A DNA stretch of 64,000 nt, taken from contig MU128997.1 of NCBI GenBank assembly GCA_014904985.1, forward strand, positions 1-64,000. Direction: 5' to 3'. The position numbers and the translations under genes are program-made. The notes below the pieces were generated by a model. The model made no database searches and was not told the DNA's origin. It saw only the letters and a program-made list of their open reading frames with translations. Shown here one piece after another: positions 10,576 to 21,478 of this stretch. Within the stretch, counting starts at the first letter, position 1, and each line of letters starts with the position of its first letter. Source of the stretch: Hydnum rufescens UP504 (lineage: Eukaryota > Basidiomycota > Agaricomycetes > Cantharellales > Hydnaceae).

Positions 10576-11752
10576 ATGTCTGTCGCTAACTCCGGGCTCA
10601 ATTCTCCTACGCTATCCCTTGCAGGGACTGTCGCACCGCCCAACATGGACGGTGTGATAGAGCTGATGGACGTCCTGAAGCGAACTATGGACCAGCTAGG
10701 TGTACGGACCCTTTCTTCGGCAGCATAGTCCGGTCCTGAAATGCGATCTCGCTCATAGGGTACCTTTGAAACGCTCGGGCAGACCACGCAAGCCGTCGAA
10801 CAGCTCCAAGGCGAACCCGCTCTTGATAGCGTGCAACAGATCGCAGCCCTTCGGAAACATCTTGTCCTCCAAGACCGGCGACAAAATGCAAAAATGGATG
10901 AGATCAAACGTGCCTATTACGTTTTCATATAGAGAAATGATAACGCTCATGGCTCGGTGCTCACAGGGTTGCTGAAAGATGTCCTGCAAGAAGAGATTGT
11001 CGAACATTTGCAGGGTCAAAGTGAGCTCCCAGCTATTCCTATATCTGATTAGACCACGTCTAACTTCAATATACGAAGTCACCCAACAAATCGAAAGTAT
11101 TATTGACGAAGAAGTAGAGGCGCAAGTGCAGGCTCAGCTCGCATACCATATCCCGCCTACTCTCCAACAAACGGTCGCCAATAATCAGCAGCAGCTTCAC
11201 GACGTGCAGTACTCATTGCACAACGCGTGAGAGTCACGTGCATGTCTGCTGCATGAAATAAGGATTTGAATCCTATTCCCCACTTCCAGAGAAGCTCGAA
11301 GAGCCAACGGCCAGCTGAGATCCAACAATTTACATGGCACCTTACATCCTCTGTACAAGCGCGATGGCAGTGGTCAGTATGATCAGCACACCATTGCGAT
11401 GCCTAATCCTGATAAATAATACTCTACTATAGTCAGCGAGCACTTCCCTAAAGATCTCACGGGTCTGTTGACCCTGGATGGTGAGCGCGGAGACAGCGCA
11501 TCGTCGTTGCGTTAATTGCTGAGCATCCATCTTTATCATGTGCACAGGGGATACGGCAGCCAAGCTACTAACCGATTATGCGATTGACCCTGCAGATTCT
11601 AGAGAAAAGGTCGGTTCTCGTTCACTCTACACGTTAAATTGAATATTGACCGGTGATGTGTACGGCGGTAGAATCTGAATAAATTCATGAACTTTGCGAA
11701 TGTGGGGTATCAAGTGGTGCCATTTGACATGGCTACCGCGATCACCATATAG
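10576..11752 (+). CDS. Conserved fungal coiled-coil protein, function unknown
   Basis: Eight exons join in one frame to 250 codons: 10576-10701, 10759-10909, 10967-11020, 11079-11226, 11290-11372, 11433-11480, 11548-11609 and 11672-11752. The start MSVANSGLNSPTLSL is a short Ser/Pro leader. It is followed by a helical region (MDVLKRTMDQLG, LRKHLVLQDRRQNAKMDEIK, LLKDVLQEEIVEHL, IDEEVEAQVQAQLAYHIPP) with heptad spacing, then a tail EARRANGQLRSNNLHGTLHPLY, and KRDGSVSEHFPKDL. I recall this arrangement in other fungal hypothetical proteins, with no known role. The clean frame across seven introns argues for a real gene. The last exon is the least certain. Confidence 0.72.
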
Positions 11753-12146
11753 GCAATAGGGTATAATATTGCTAGAATGCAGATATTGTACCCTGCAGAT
11801 ATTGTACCCGCGCAGGTTCACGGTGTACTCCCTCCCACTTTACCGTCCACAGCATCTGACTTCACTTTGTGGCCCTCTATATCTCTAAATGAGACTCAGA
11901 TAATGGTCCAGTCTGTATCTTAGAGCACTGTTATTGGCTTTAGATCGATTGTCTGTGGTGACAACACTTCAAAGGGCGGTCCGTCTTGGTGATAGGGGGT
12001 CTCGTGATTGAGAAATATGCCCCCGGGACGCCACGAAGATTCAAAAATCCAGATCGTGAAAGCCTTTCTTCTCCCGTAGAAATGAAGCCTTTCCTTCCCT
12101 AGAATTTGAGGTCCAATATCTGCCGTTTTTGTGCAGGACACGGCGG

Positions 12147-12775
12147 TGTAGGGCAATTTTTAACTTCAATTTTTATTTTCCTTTGGGGACATCGGCCCCT
12201 GTATTACGGGGGTACTACACAAACCCCGTCCGCCAGGCAGGGATTTCCAGGATCCCGTTGGGCGAAGCCCAGGATACAATATTTTCTCCCCAATGTTTGT
12301 TCCCTCATTTGCAGGGGAGAACCTAAGGGCGGTGCTAAGATAACAGTGATAATATGGGAATTGAAATTCATGGGAAGCACCGAAAACGTACCACCCCTCG
12401 ACTGCGTCCTCAGCAGGGGCCAAATGTGGAAATGCGATCGCCAAGCCGAGTCCGATCCAGTCCCCAGTCCAGTCCGGGGCGCCGTGACTATCGGAGGTAA
12501 AGTCCCTCAAAATGTTACTATACACAATGAAGTGGTCTCCCGCCATGACCCCTTTTCTGTGAATACAGGAATTGGGAAATGGTTGGTATCGACACGCGCA
12601 CGTGATGTGTTATATAAGCACCCCTGCAATAAGCACTCTACATGGTGTACTGGGGAAGGTAATATAAAGAGCAGCCCGTGCGTATCTGAGATTGTTTTTA
12701 TTTTTGTTGGGGTCTGGTACTGGTCGTTCGAAGAAACATCAGAGCTCCAAAACGAAATTCCCTGGGCTGCCTACC
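12147..12775 (+). repeat. Solo LTR of a retrotransposon
   Basis: The 629-bp unit starts TGTAGGGC and ends GCTGCCTACC, imperfect inverted ends (TGTAGG versus CCTACA with one change). It is flanked on both sides by the 5-base duplication GGCGG (12142-12146 and 12776-12780). A TATATAAG box lies near 12611, about two thirds of the way in, as in an LTR promoter. No coding sequence is inside. A solo LTR is left after recombination between the two LTRs of a full element. The preceding 11753-12141 stretch shows no gene. Orientation is assigned from the TATA box. Confidence 0.75.
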
Positions 12776-12780
12776 GGCGG

Positions 12781-13321
12781 TAATATAACTCATCTAAGAT
12801 CAGGATGTTATTTTGAATGTATCTGCACCATTTGTCTCCAGTCGTATAGTTTCAGAGGGCAGCAAGATGCCTGGAACGAGGTCTGACCAGGTACCAGGCT
12901 TATCATTGGAAAATTGCATTGCTTGTTTAGGTACCTTCAACCACCATGCACTTGGACGGCAATAGCCAATCTAATTACAATTGGGTGGTATGTACAAATG
13001 ACCGACCGTCGCTGAAATCCACAGATACAATCCTGCTCGACGACGGCCAGCTCAATCTCGTTCCTGAGAATCAGCTGAGAAATGGACACGCATCCTAATT
13101 CCTAATTAGGCAGTCAAACGTGCAAAGGGGACGGTACCACACCTTTCCTCCAGCAAGCAGTCCTCACATCACTAGCAGCAACAGAAAAAAGTCTAGCCAA
13201 ATACCTCTCCTCGCCGACCGCCTTGCACCAGCAATTTTTGGCGTTTGAGCCGGAGATTGATTGGCGCTGAGGCCGGAGGTTGCCACCGTATCCTCGCTTC
13301 GTCCTCTTCTTCTGCGTCACC
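12781..13321. other. Intergenic between solo LTR and hydrolase gene
   Basis: Holds the presumed promoter of the hydrolase gene. No TATA box or conserved ORF stands out; the 139-codon minus-strand frame at 13114-13533 is only the shadow of the hydrolase first exon. Confidence 0.5.
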
Positions 13322-16300
13322 ATGTCGCTACTAATCAACTCCGGGGTCCAGGTGGGGCCCCTCATACTTTCTTCCTTGGTGAAGCACTTCTTCGCTCGCT
13401 CTTCAACGACCAAGGATTCCAAAGCCCGCGACGAACTCGCATATGATGAGGCGCGTGGTATAGATTCCTTTTCTTTCCTCATATTAACGTCGCCTTCGCT
13501 GTCATAGGCTTTCACGGTGATACGGGTAGGCACTCAAAACCAATAATTTTGACCAAGCTTTAATTACCTATATGTAAAGTTCGTCTTGGAGGTGGCTTGC
13601 AAGTGCGTCCTATCTCTGCACATCCTTCACTTTCTCTCTCACGTAATTTGGATTCCTCAGACACCCGGTCGAAGAGCTACAGCAAATCTCTAATTCAGGG
13701 GTCCCAGGTGCGCCACAAATTCTGTAAGATGCAACGTTCGGCATTGAGATTGGCTCCGAAAAGCTTCACTTTCGATCGCTTCTATTCGACTGGTGATTCC
13801 TATGAGCTGCTGCGATGAAGCTGCCCAGATCCTAATTGCCGCCTTGGGTGGACACGAGATGACGAAAAAAGTCGCTGGTGGTACACGTTGGTGGCAAGTC
13901 AGAGGTATGGCAGGAGTTGACGCCACCTGGGTTGCCAATAGAAAACAATGGAATAGAGCTCAAAGACATAATTCTGCCTCGGATGCTCGAAATAAACCCG
14001 AGCCTTCCACTGAACCTCCAATAGATCATAACAACAAAGCTAGTGGAAATGATACTTATACTCCAGAGCTGGATACCATGCCATGCATGCTTTACTTTCA
14101 CGGAGGTATGGACTCCTTCATAGCCACCCGATCACTAATTTTCAGTAGCGTTCAATGTGTCTTAGGAGGTTATTTCTTCGGTTCCTCTGATCAAGAGCGC
14201 CTCTGCATTAATAGATATTCTCGGTATGCTGTCAGCTGGAAAATCCGATCAAGGCTCATCGTTCCGTTCTAGGAAGATTAATGGTCGTGTTTTTGGTACG
14301 GAATACCCTTGGATACTGCATGTTCTCAATCCGACCGCTTGTCCATCTAGCCGTAAATTACCGGCTTGCACCACAATATCCGTTTCCAGTAAGTTAATTA
14401 TTCGTTCACCTTCCCCTCGACCTAACAGTCTTGGATCCCCCAGTGTCAAATCCAAGATGCCATCGCTGCCTGTATGGAATACGGTTCATTCTTCGCGTCT
14501 AAACTGGTTTAAGTGATGCTCTGTAGATCTATATTTAATTCGACCTCCCCCAGGAGCCATGCATAAACCAATTTCGCCATCCCAAATCGTCTTAAATGGG
14601 GCCAGTGCCGGTGGAGGCCTCTTACTCGCCCTCCTACAAGTTATTCGTGATCAGGGCCTACCGATGCCTGCCGGTGCCATCCTTGTGAGTCCTTGGGGAG
14701 ACCTTACTCATAGCTTCCCGAGTACTTTCGAGAACACTGCCTCGGTCCGTGCTTGGATGTCTCTCCATTCATGGTCTCTAATTGATGATGTCTGATATGA
14801 ATCAGGATATCATTCCTATGTAGGTCGCTGATCCAAGACCCTTACGATACTGCCCTCACATTCGTGCTGCAGGTATGGTCTTAGTACTTACAAGCCAAGC
14901 ATCCTCTGGCCTCCTCCACCCGACGAAATGACAACCAAGGTTCGATCCACTTTGGCCAAAGTTGTCAAGTCTTCTGTCCAAAAATGGCCGGCTCTAGACG
15001 AGACATCCCCAAACGCTGAAGGCCTTCGCACAGTGGTTGATATCGCGCCCATAGATGTGCCATCTTCCGCCGAAACCGAAGTCAAGCGTTTCAGGGACCA
15101 CGATGGGGCCGCTGACTCCGGGACGAGGCTCGGTTTTGTGCCAGGGGTTGATTATTATGCCCCACCTAAGGCACGCGGTCAGTCAATTCGCGGGACACTC
15201 GACGGCCAAGAGGTCGACCTAAAAACCCAGATCCAGCTTTATGCCATGTCAACCTCCTTTCTTGTCATCCTATATTTTTCTCAAGTTGATCCTTATCGGC
15301 CTGTTTGCCAGGAACCATCAAGTTACTCACCCGCTGGTCTCCCCTGTTTTGGCTTATCTTGGCGGTCTATGCCCTCTCTTCGTCTTGGCTAGCGACAAAG
15401 AAGTTTTACGAGATGAGATAATTTATATGTAAGCCATGTCTTTACTATTTGGTGCATCCGATTCTTGCTTTAATGCTTTCCCTAGAGCGCACAAAGCCGC
15501 AAATCCGGGAAAATATCCTCTCAAACCGGAAACTGCGGAAATCTACCCCGCTCACAAAGACATCGAGAAGCGCCATGGTCCCACAGACGTCCACCTTCAG
15601 GTGTTTGATGGTGAACCGTCTGATCTCGACATGGGCTGGCTTGAACCATCTGAACTTTGTCATGACAGAAACCTGTCATACCCTTCCAATCTTCACGTTT
15701 ACAAAGCCCGCGATATATTCGTATAGAGCCGTACGTCCTTCCAGTTCATTTCTGGATCGTCTAATCGCTCAGACTTTCGTCAAGCATAGATGGCGGCGTT
15801 CTGCAAATTTGTAACCAAACTTCCGAATGTACGATCTCCTACTGGAGACAGATCACAATCATTGTTTTCGAACCCACTTTCTTTGCCTGTCGTTGGTGTC
15901 ATTCAGCCACCGATTGACGCACAGTCGCCCATCGCCCAGTCACCGGAGCAAGAATTATCTGGTTTCTCCTTGCCTTCACCTGTGAATAATGGTACACCCG
16001 GGCCGCCTAAGGCGGGAGGGTCCCCTCCCACCTCCTCCGTAAACGTCAGACGGTCGGCAACCCAGGCCCGGAGACAAATCCCCAAGCTCACCTCGTTGAT
16101 TTTCCATCGTCGAGGAAATACTATCTCCACACCCTCCTCCGCGGAGGGTAGGGGACTTCCCGACAGCTCTGCCGAGCCATCGAGTCATGGTACATCCGAG
16201 TATCCTGAATTGGAGGACCATGGTACCAAGTCTGAGCGTGGATACGCTGGACATCCCTATGTGTACGCTGATGTGGGAGTGAGTCCTATGCCTTCCTTAT

Positions 16301-16993
16301 TCCGTCGGGCGCGTGAGTGTGCTCACTGCCCTTCTTCTAGGGTCTGCCTTTTCCCGGCCATATGATTCGTGAGCGCGTCGCCACTAATGGCCAAGTCCGT
16401 CCGATGGAACCAGAGTCCGAAATCAGGGCATGCAATCATCCCACCGAGTTGATAGGCGTGTTCAGCCAAGCTGGGTTACGACGATATCTCAAAGGGCAGA
16501 AGAAGTGGGGATCCAAATATGCCAGTGCCGCTATCAAAGTGGCTCAGAAACGCGAAAAGAACATTAAGCAATGGCAGAAAGAAGCTGCTCAGCAAATTGG
16601 GAGGCTCCAAGAGAAGCCGGGTCTCGATGCTACTGCTGAGGGGCGTACCCTGCTGAATGCCCCTGGCTTCAGCCTGACTTGGGCTCTAGATGGGGAAAAT
16701 CCACCCCCCTCCAGTCTGGTCTTTCGCCGTGACACTGCAGGCGAGTACCGCGGATGTGTCTGAATAGCTCATTTGTTTTGCAACATGGGCTTACTGAAGT
16801 TCACTCCTCAGAGGCTCGTCACTTGGCTCAGACAGCAGATGTGCATCTGGAAGAAGGAGAGTTACGCTTGAGCGGAAATAACCTTTGGGCGGCTGCCACC
16901 ACTGTTCTTACGGGCTCGGCCATCGAAGAGGAGGAAGACATGCTGATCCGGACGGCGAGCTGGTTTCGCCCCGAGGTCAGGCGTAATAGATGA
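13322..16993 (+). CDS. Large alpha/beta hydrolase (HSL / Abhydrolase_3 type)
   Basis: About 18 exons. After a helical N-terminal lead (ATG at 13322) comes VIPMSCCDEAA (13790), then the oxyanion motif HGGGYFFGS, whose codons are split by an intron at about 14107-14165. NYRLAPQYPFP (14353) and the nucleophile motif GASAGG (about 14598) follow. The acid lies in DKEVLRDE (about 15400) and the catalytic His in DETCHTLPIF (about 15670). These are the landmarks of hormone-sensitive-lipase-like esterases. The C-terminal 350 residues (15790 on) are Ser/Pro-rich and probably disordered, then helical (AIKVAQKREKNIKQWQK). Substrate unknown, perhaps a neutral lipid. The last intron seems to use a GC donor (16741). 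The join of the first three exons (13450-13600) does not close in frame and may hide a one-base indel. Confidence 0.85.
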
Positions 16994-17596
16994 TTCTCGC
17001 GATCCCGACTACCGCCCGCGCCATTTTGGTGAATCACAACCCCTGCGACATACCTTTCACAAAATCGATGGGGGACCAACTCGGTCGCCATTTTGCGAAC
17101 GGATTGTCACATGGCTTTTCCCCTACTGAGCCCCTCATCTTGTATCGTGTTCTTCGCTTTTTTTTCCCTCGCGATTGAACCGTCTGACTCTGGTTAGCAA
17201 AACACGGATCACGTACATTCACTTCCACACTGTGCCCCCACTCCACTCTTTGTGCCATGACCTTTTCCATACGATCTGCATATCATCTCCCGCCCTTACC
17301 CTCATTTTACTTCACAGCATTTTGAACACACATGCATGCATGCTCGGTGTACCTGCTTTCCTTCTTTTTTGCCACCGTCCTTGTGTATTTTGCAAGTCCA
17401 CAAGTACTTTGGTTTCAGCTTCAATTCAATCCCAAGTGGTTATAATTAGGGGGCAATGAAGATGCAAGAATAAATGTTTGCGCCGCTCAACCTCATGAGG
17501 GTTCCGTGGGCTCATGGGGGAATCAGTCTATTGGGCATGGTATTCTACCAGAAAAAAATAGTCTGGCCTAGTAATTTGGAAGTGAAATAGGGCTGC
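16994..17596. other. Intergenic, pyrimidine-rich, no gene seen
   Basis: Contains the 3' ends of the hydrolase (+) and the Ulp1-type protease (-), which converge here. Stretches of T and C, including a run of eleven T near 17160 and a CATGCATGCATGC run near 17333, but no supported ORF. Confidence 0.5.
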
Positions 17597-18880
17597 CTAC
17601 ATGTATAGCAGTTTATTTTTCATAAGGGCATCCACCTTTTGCTTAATTAGTGCCCTCCTGTCCTTCAGCTGGTCCTTCTTCCAAAGCAAGTCATTACTTT
17701 CACCATAAAACCAGCTAGTTAGCTGGAAACATTGTGGAAATAAGTGTACTGCCAGGGGCACCAGCATTTTGCTTACCATGCTTGAAGCCACCATTTCAGG
17801 GTCATTCAAGAAGATCTCCGCAAAATGTATGAGGTAAACACCACAGTCAATAGCATTGTTTTGAATTGGAACCTCAAGGCATGGTTATTTTTCAATGGTT
17901 GGATACTCAACAAATGATTAAAGTACTTACTGGAACATCATACCCAGCAATGTGGGTTCCAAACCATCCCAAAAGACTGTTATGGCTTTGAACACCAGTG
18001 GGGACTATGGTATTCTTGTCAAGAGCTTCATTGAATAAATACTGACCCAATTCCAGCCGGGTTTGCTCATGGGGCCCAGATAGTGAGTCCAGAATATATA
18101 TGTGGGCCCTAAAACATTGTTTGATATTGGAAGCTGTGAGAATTCAGGAGGCAATACTCAACACTGATACACCATCAAGCTGCTCTGCAGCATTTTCAGT
18201 TCCAGATGGGGGGAGAATCTGACCAGGCCTGTGGATTATAGCCAGATACCAGTGAAACCTAAAACAAAATTCAGTGCAATTACAGTTTCAGCATAAATGG
18301 GCATACTTTTCATGGACAGGGATTATGAGATACTCCTTTTGAAAAATATCAATTCCCTTGGTCCAATTTTTGACAGCTGAATATCCACTATCCCGTCTGG
18401 GCCCATGGGATTAGTTTCCAATAGGTGTTGGGGTCTCTTGATGCAAAGTACACACAGTGTAGAATAGAAGTGTGTGCCAAAGATATGAGTCCTCGGGCCA
18501 GATGGGGTCTTGATGCCAGTATCTAGTGGCATGGGGGTGAGCCAATGGTAAAAATACACAGTTAAGGAGCTTGCCTCTTTCAAGCTGAACTCAACAAGGG
18601 TGTCATTGAAATATTCACCAGGAGCTAATCTCTTGTAGTCCGATGCAGTGATGCAGATACCATCTCTTCTTGTTGTGGCAAATACAGAGAGACTGAGAAA
18701 CTTGATGAGTATTTACCGGAAGTCTATGTGGAAGATCCCACATATTCTGGTTGTCTTGCTCCCCCATAAGTGTTTAGCACTGGTATACAGTAGACAGTCA
18801 ACAATCTGCCCAGTCACATCACAAGTTTCAGATGTCACACTGTCACGGTCGTCACTCGTCCTCCGTATTCCATCCAAGTA
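17597..18880 (-). CDS. Ulp1-type cysteine protease (C48), possibly transposon-borne
   Basis: Joining exons by splice signals gives, in order: LAPGEYFNDTLVEF (18570), THIFGTHFYSTL, then NWTKGIDIFQKEYLIIPVHEK (about 18300), FHWYLAII (catalytic His, 18250), YILDSLSG (catalytic Asp, 18085), QNNAIDCGVYL (oxyanion Gln and catalytic Cys, about 17850) and a C-terminal FYGESNDLLWKKDQLKDRRA ending at 17597. This is the full H-D-Q-C set of the Ulp1/SENP family, which removes SUMO or related modifiers. The start is not resolved; an upstream exon (CDVTGQIVDCLLY) opens near 18880 without an ATG. Many fungal DNA transposons carry such a domain, and the setting (gene-poor, AT-richer than its neighbours) suits that, but no transposase is seen next to it. 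Confidence 0.75.
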
Positions 18881-19264
18881 TTGCTATTCCCATATTTCTT
18901 ATCGAATCTTTGTACACTGGATTACATGATTTCCTCCACCTCTTTCCTGGCATGTTCTTACTCTTCATCTTCTCTTCTTGCCTGTACATGCAGCATCCAC
19001 TCCCAGGGTGTACTTATTGCGCAACTTGATGATATTGTGCCAATGATAACAATTTTGCAGATCTCTTTATCTCATTGACACTTGAGCAATGAACGTGGCC
19101 TCCTAGATTTTGAGCCTTGGCAGCCTACATCAAGCAGATACAAAATGTTTGGTTGACGAGTAAGCACTCGATAGCCGTCGGAGTCCAAAAACGTTCGGCT
19201 CCACCCGGGAGTCCCGAACGCCTCGATCCAGGCTCTAAATTAGCACTCCGTTTCAACCGCAGGG

Positions 19265-19960
19265 ATGGCAGACATGAAAGAAATTATTCAAGTTTGCCTC
19301 AAACACAGTGATGCGTCCACAATAGTGAGTGTCCTCATCAGCAGTTAAGTTTGCTCACTATAGTACTCAGCACTACTCGCGAATCCCCATGAATACAGAG
19401 GCGTAATCTCCAGGGCCTCAGTCAGCCAGTGCGGGGGACAGCCATTGCAATCTTGGATGATCTCATCGCAGAAACAAGCAAACCGGGTGCACCCCAACCC
19501 TCGCCCCAACTGGGAGCAGCACTGTGAAAACTACCCCGGGTCGTGACCACTCAAGCGGAGTTTACGTGCAGGTGCCGCTGAGAAGTGCGGTAACTCTGTG
19601 TGATTTATGTGCTCCCGCTCACATTTCAACATAGACCCAAAATCGCCACTTCTGTCCCCCAGGAAGCCCGTGAGGCGCCCAATTCTCAAGAAACGTGCGG
19701 ACGCAGTGAACCACGGGACGCGTCGCCCCAAGTTGAAGCCCGTGAAAACCACGATGGTGTCTGCGCCTGTGGACCGTGCTGGGCTCGTGCTTGACGCCGT
19801 GGAGTCTCACCCAATTCCCAGCAACTCAAACCGCAGTGCTATTGAGCAGGGGCGGGAATGGGTCAGGACGGAGATCCTTCGACGGTTAGGTGGTATGCGA
19901 AAAAAAATCAATTTGGAATTCGATAGGCTGGAAGCTTTGGCCTTGTCTACTGTTCCCTGA
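19265..19960 (+). CDS. Hypothetical basic protein (weak gene model)
   Basis: Possible exons are 19265-19324 (MADMKEIIQVCLKHSDASTI), one from 19414 (GLSQPVRGTAIAILDDLIAE) and a last one from about 19665 to 19960 rich in Lys, Arg and Pro, ending in a short helix (EWVRTEILRRLGGMRKKINL). The first two join in frame at good splice sites, but the link to the last exon does not close. I recognise no domain. It could be a real small nuclear protein or a chance run of open frame. Confidence 0.35.
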
Positions 19961-21213
19961 TCCGCATAGTTTGATATGTAGACCACCCAATCGGGGCGTG
20001 GTTATGAAAACTCCGAATGTCCCACGACCGGGCCTTTATCCCTTGTGCTTCATACTACATGCCATTATCACTGCCTGCAATGGTTGGAGTGATTCTGAGG
20101 CTATTGAGGCAAGTGGACTCGACATCATGAACTCATTTTTGATAGGTCTCCGCTGAAGCCCTTTCTGAAGTGTCCTTTCTTTTGAACTGCACATTTGATT
20201 GTCCCGCACTCTCCGTACCTCCCGACTGTCAAGGATGACCTGAATTTTCCCTTGACTGCACCGTAAACCTCAGGTTCACTCGAGCTCGTCCAAGTGCCCC
20301 GTCCGATGGCCTGGTCTACGTCGGGGTCCTTTGGTGAGAACAGAACGAATAATTGACCCCTCCTGGGTCACCTTTGTAAAGGGTCAGGTTCGGCACTCTG
20401 TTTATTCATGCATTGGATTTAGGGACATACATGTACCTAATTTCCTTGAGCTCGCAACACTAAAAACACCCCTGAGCGCAAGTGTGTGTTTAAGATTCTT
20501 CATTTGTGATGGGAAAGGAAGTGCTGTTGGGGAGGTCCGTGAATGGCGAGCGCCCGAATTAGGTGATGTGTTTTAGAGAACACAAAAAATGGGTCAGTTG
20601 AGCCGATACGAGTCAGACAGTCTCTTACCTGGCTGATCGTCGCGAGATTCCGGGACGGGCATAGCACCACACCCCAGCATTGCCGGGGTGTGGCGCATTA
20701 CTCATCGGATCGGCGGGCGCATTCTTCGGATTCTGCGATCGCTCGGGTTCACCACTGATGACAGTGACAATGATGTCATCATCATTATCGTGCAGGGCAA
20801 GGGGGTGGGACCACACCCAGCATTGTTGGGGTGTAGTGTCCTGCTTTGATGAAGCAAAGACAATGCAGACACACTCCTCCATATCTGTCCCAGTCGACAT
20901 TGCAAATCAATGAAATTCGAAACATCACGGAGACTTTCGCTTTGGATTTTCTCTCTTACGGTTCGCTTTGCTGAAGGTGCCTCGCGATGAGCCTGTAACG
21001 TTTTCCATACGTGACAACTCCCGACGTTCTGACCGGAATAATGAGCGTGGTAGCGAGTATCACGTAGTTTGACAATCCCGCCGACCTTCGGAACTTGGCA
21101 TGTCGGGGATCCGAAGTGGGAATCTAACAGTCCACCCATCTGCATCTTGCTCATGACCCATGTGCGTCCATGTACCCGATAGAATCATGAGGTATACCCA
21201 TTGTTCACCCTGA
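19961..21213. other. Gene-poor stretch with small hairpin repeats
   Basis: No gene could be built. It holds scattered ORFs below 150 codons, a run of microsatellite-like CATCATCATTAT near 20776, and two matching stem-loops described separately. It may be old transposon remains. Confidence 0.5.
20667..20836. repeat. Two matching stem-loops
   Basis: At 20667-20693 CCACACCCC and GGGGTGTGG form a perfect 9-bp stem around AGCATTGCC. At 20811-20836 nearly the same unit recurs (CCACACCCAGCATTGTTGGGGTGTAG) with an imperfect stem. They are 144 bases apart in the same orientation, so they look like a duplicated motif rather than terminal repeats. Confidence 0.6.
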
Positions 21214-21461
21214 TGTCCGCCAGATTTGTTTTTACGCTAGCTGCCCAGGATTGGTTAATCTCATCTATGACAGAAGAATCAATTAGCAACACGTACACAA
21301 ATATTTTGGGGTCTTCTCGCCCCCCTGAGCTATCGTTAAGATGCTTTGTCCCGCCAGATCTATTTCTACGCTGCTGCCCAGGATTGGTTAATCTTAATAG
21401 CTTATCGATGTCAGGAGAATCACACGTATATAAATATTTGGGGTTTTCTGACCCCCGTGAG
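21214..21461 (+). repeat. Tandem duplication in the aldo-keto reductase promoter
   Basis: Copy 1 is 21214-21329 and copy 2 is 21347-21461. Shared blocks are TGTC.CGCCAGAT, GCTGCCCAGGATTGGTTAAT (which contains an inverted CCAAT box), ATATTTGGGGT and CCCCC.TGAG. The second copy has ATATAAATA where the first has ACACAAATA, and the reductase ATG is only 17 bases beyond it. Confidence 0.8.
21427..21436 (+). promoter_or_regulatory. TATA box of the aldo-keto reductase gene
   Basis: TATATAAATA, present only in the second promoter copy, lies about 45 bases upstream of the start codon at 21479. That implies a very short 5' leader. Confidence 0.55.
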
Positions 21462-21478
21462 GATTCCTTCTCCACATC

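Noticed and set aside
1..17530. Identical 10-mer AATCAGTCTA at base 1 and at 17521, possibly a shared transposon end
   Set aside because: The similarity does not extend beyond about 12 bases and no inverse copy was found, so it is within chance.
20702..21154. 150-codon minus-strand frame as a gene
   Set aside because: No recognisable domain, no splice-linked partner, low-complexity composition and overlap with the stem-loop repeats.
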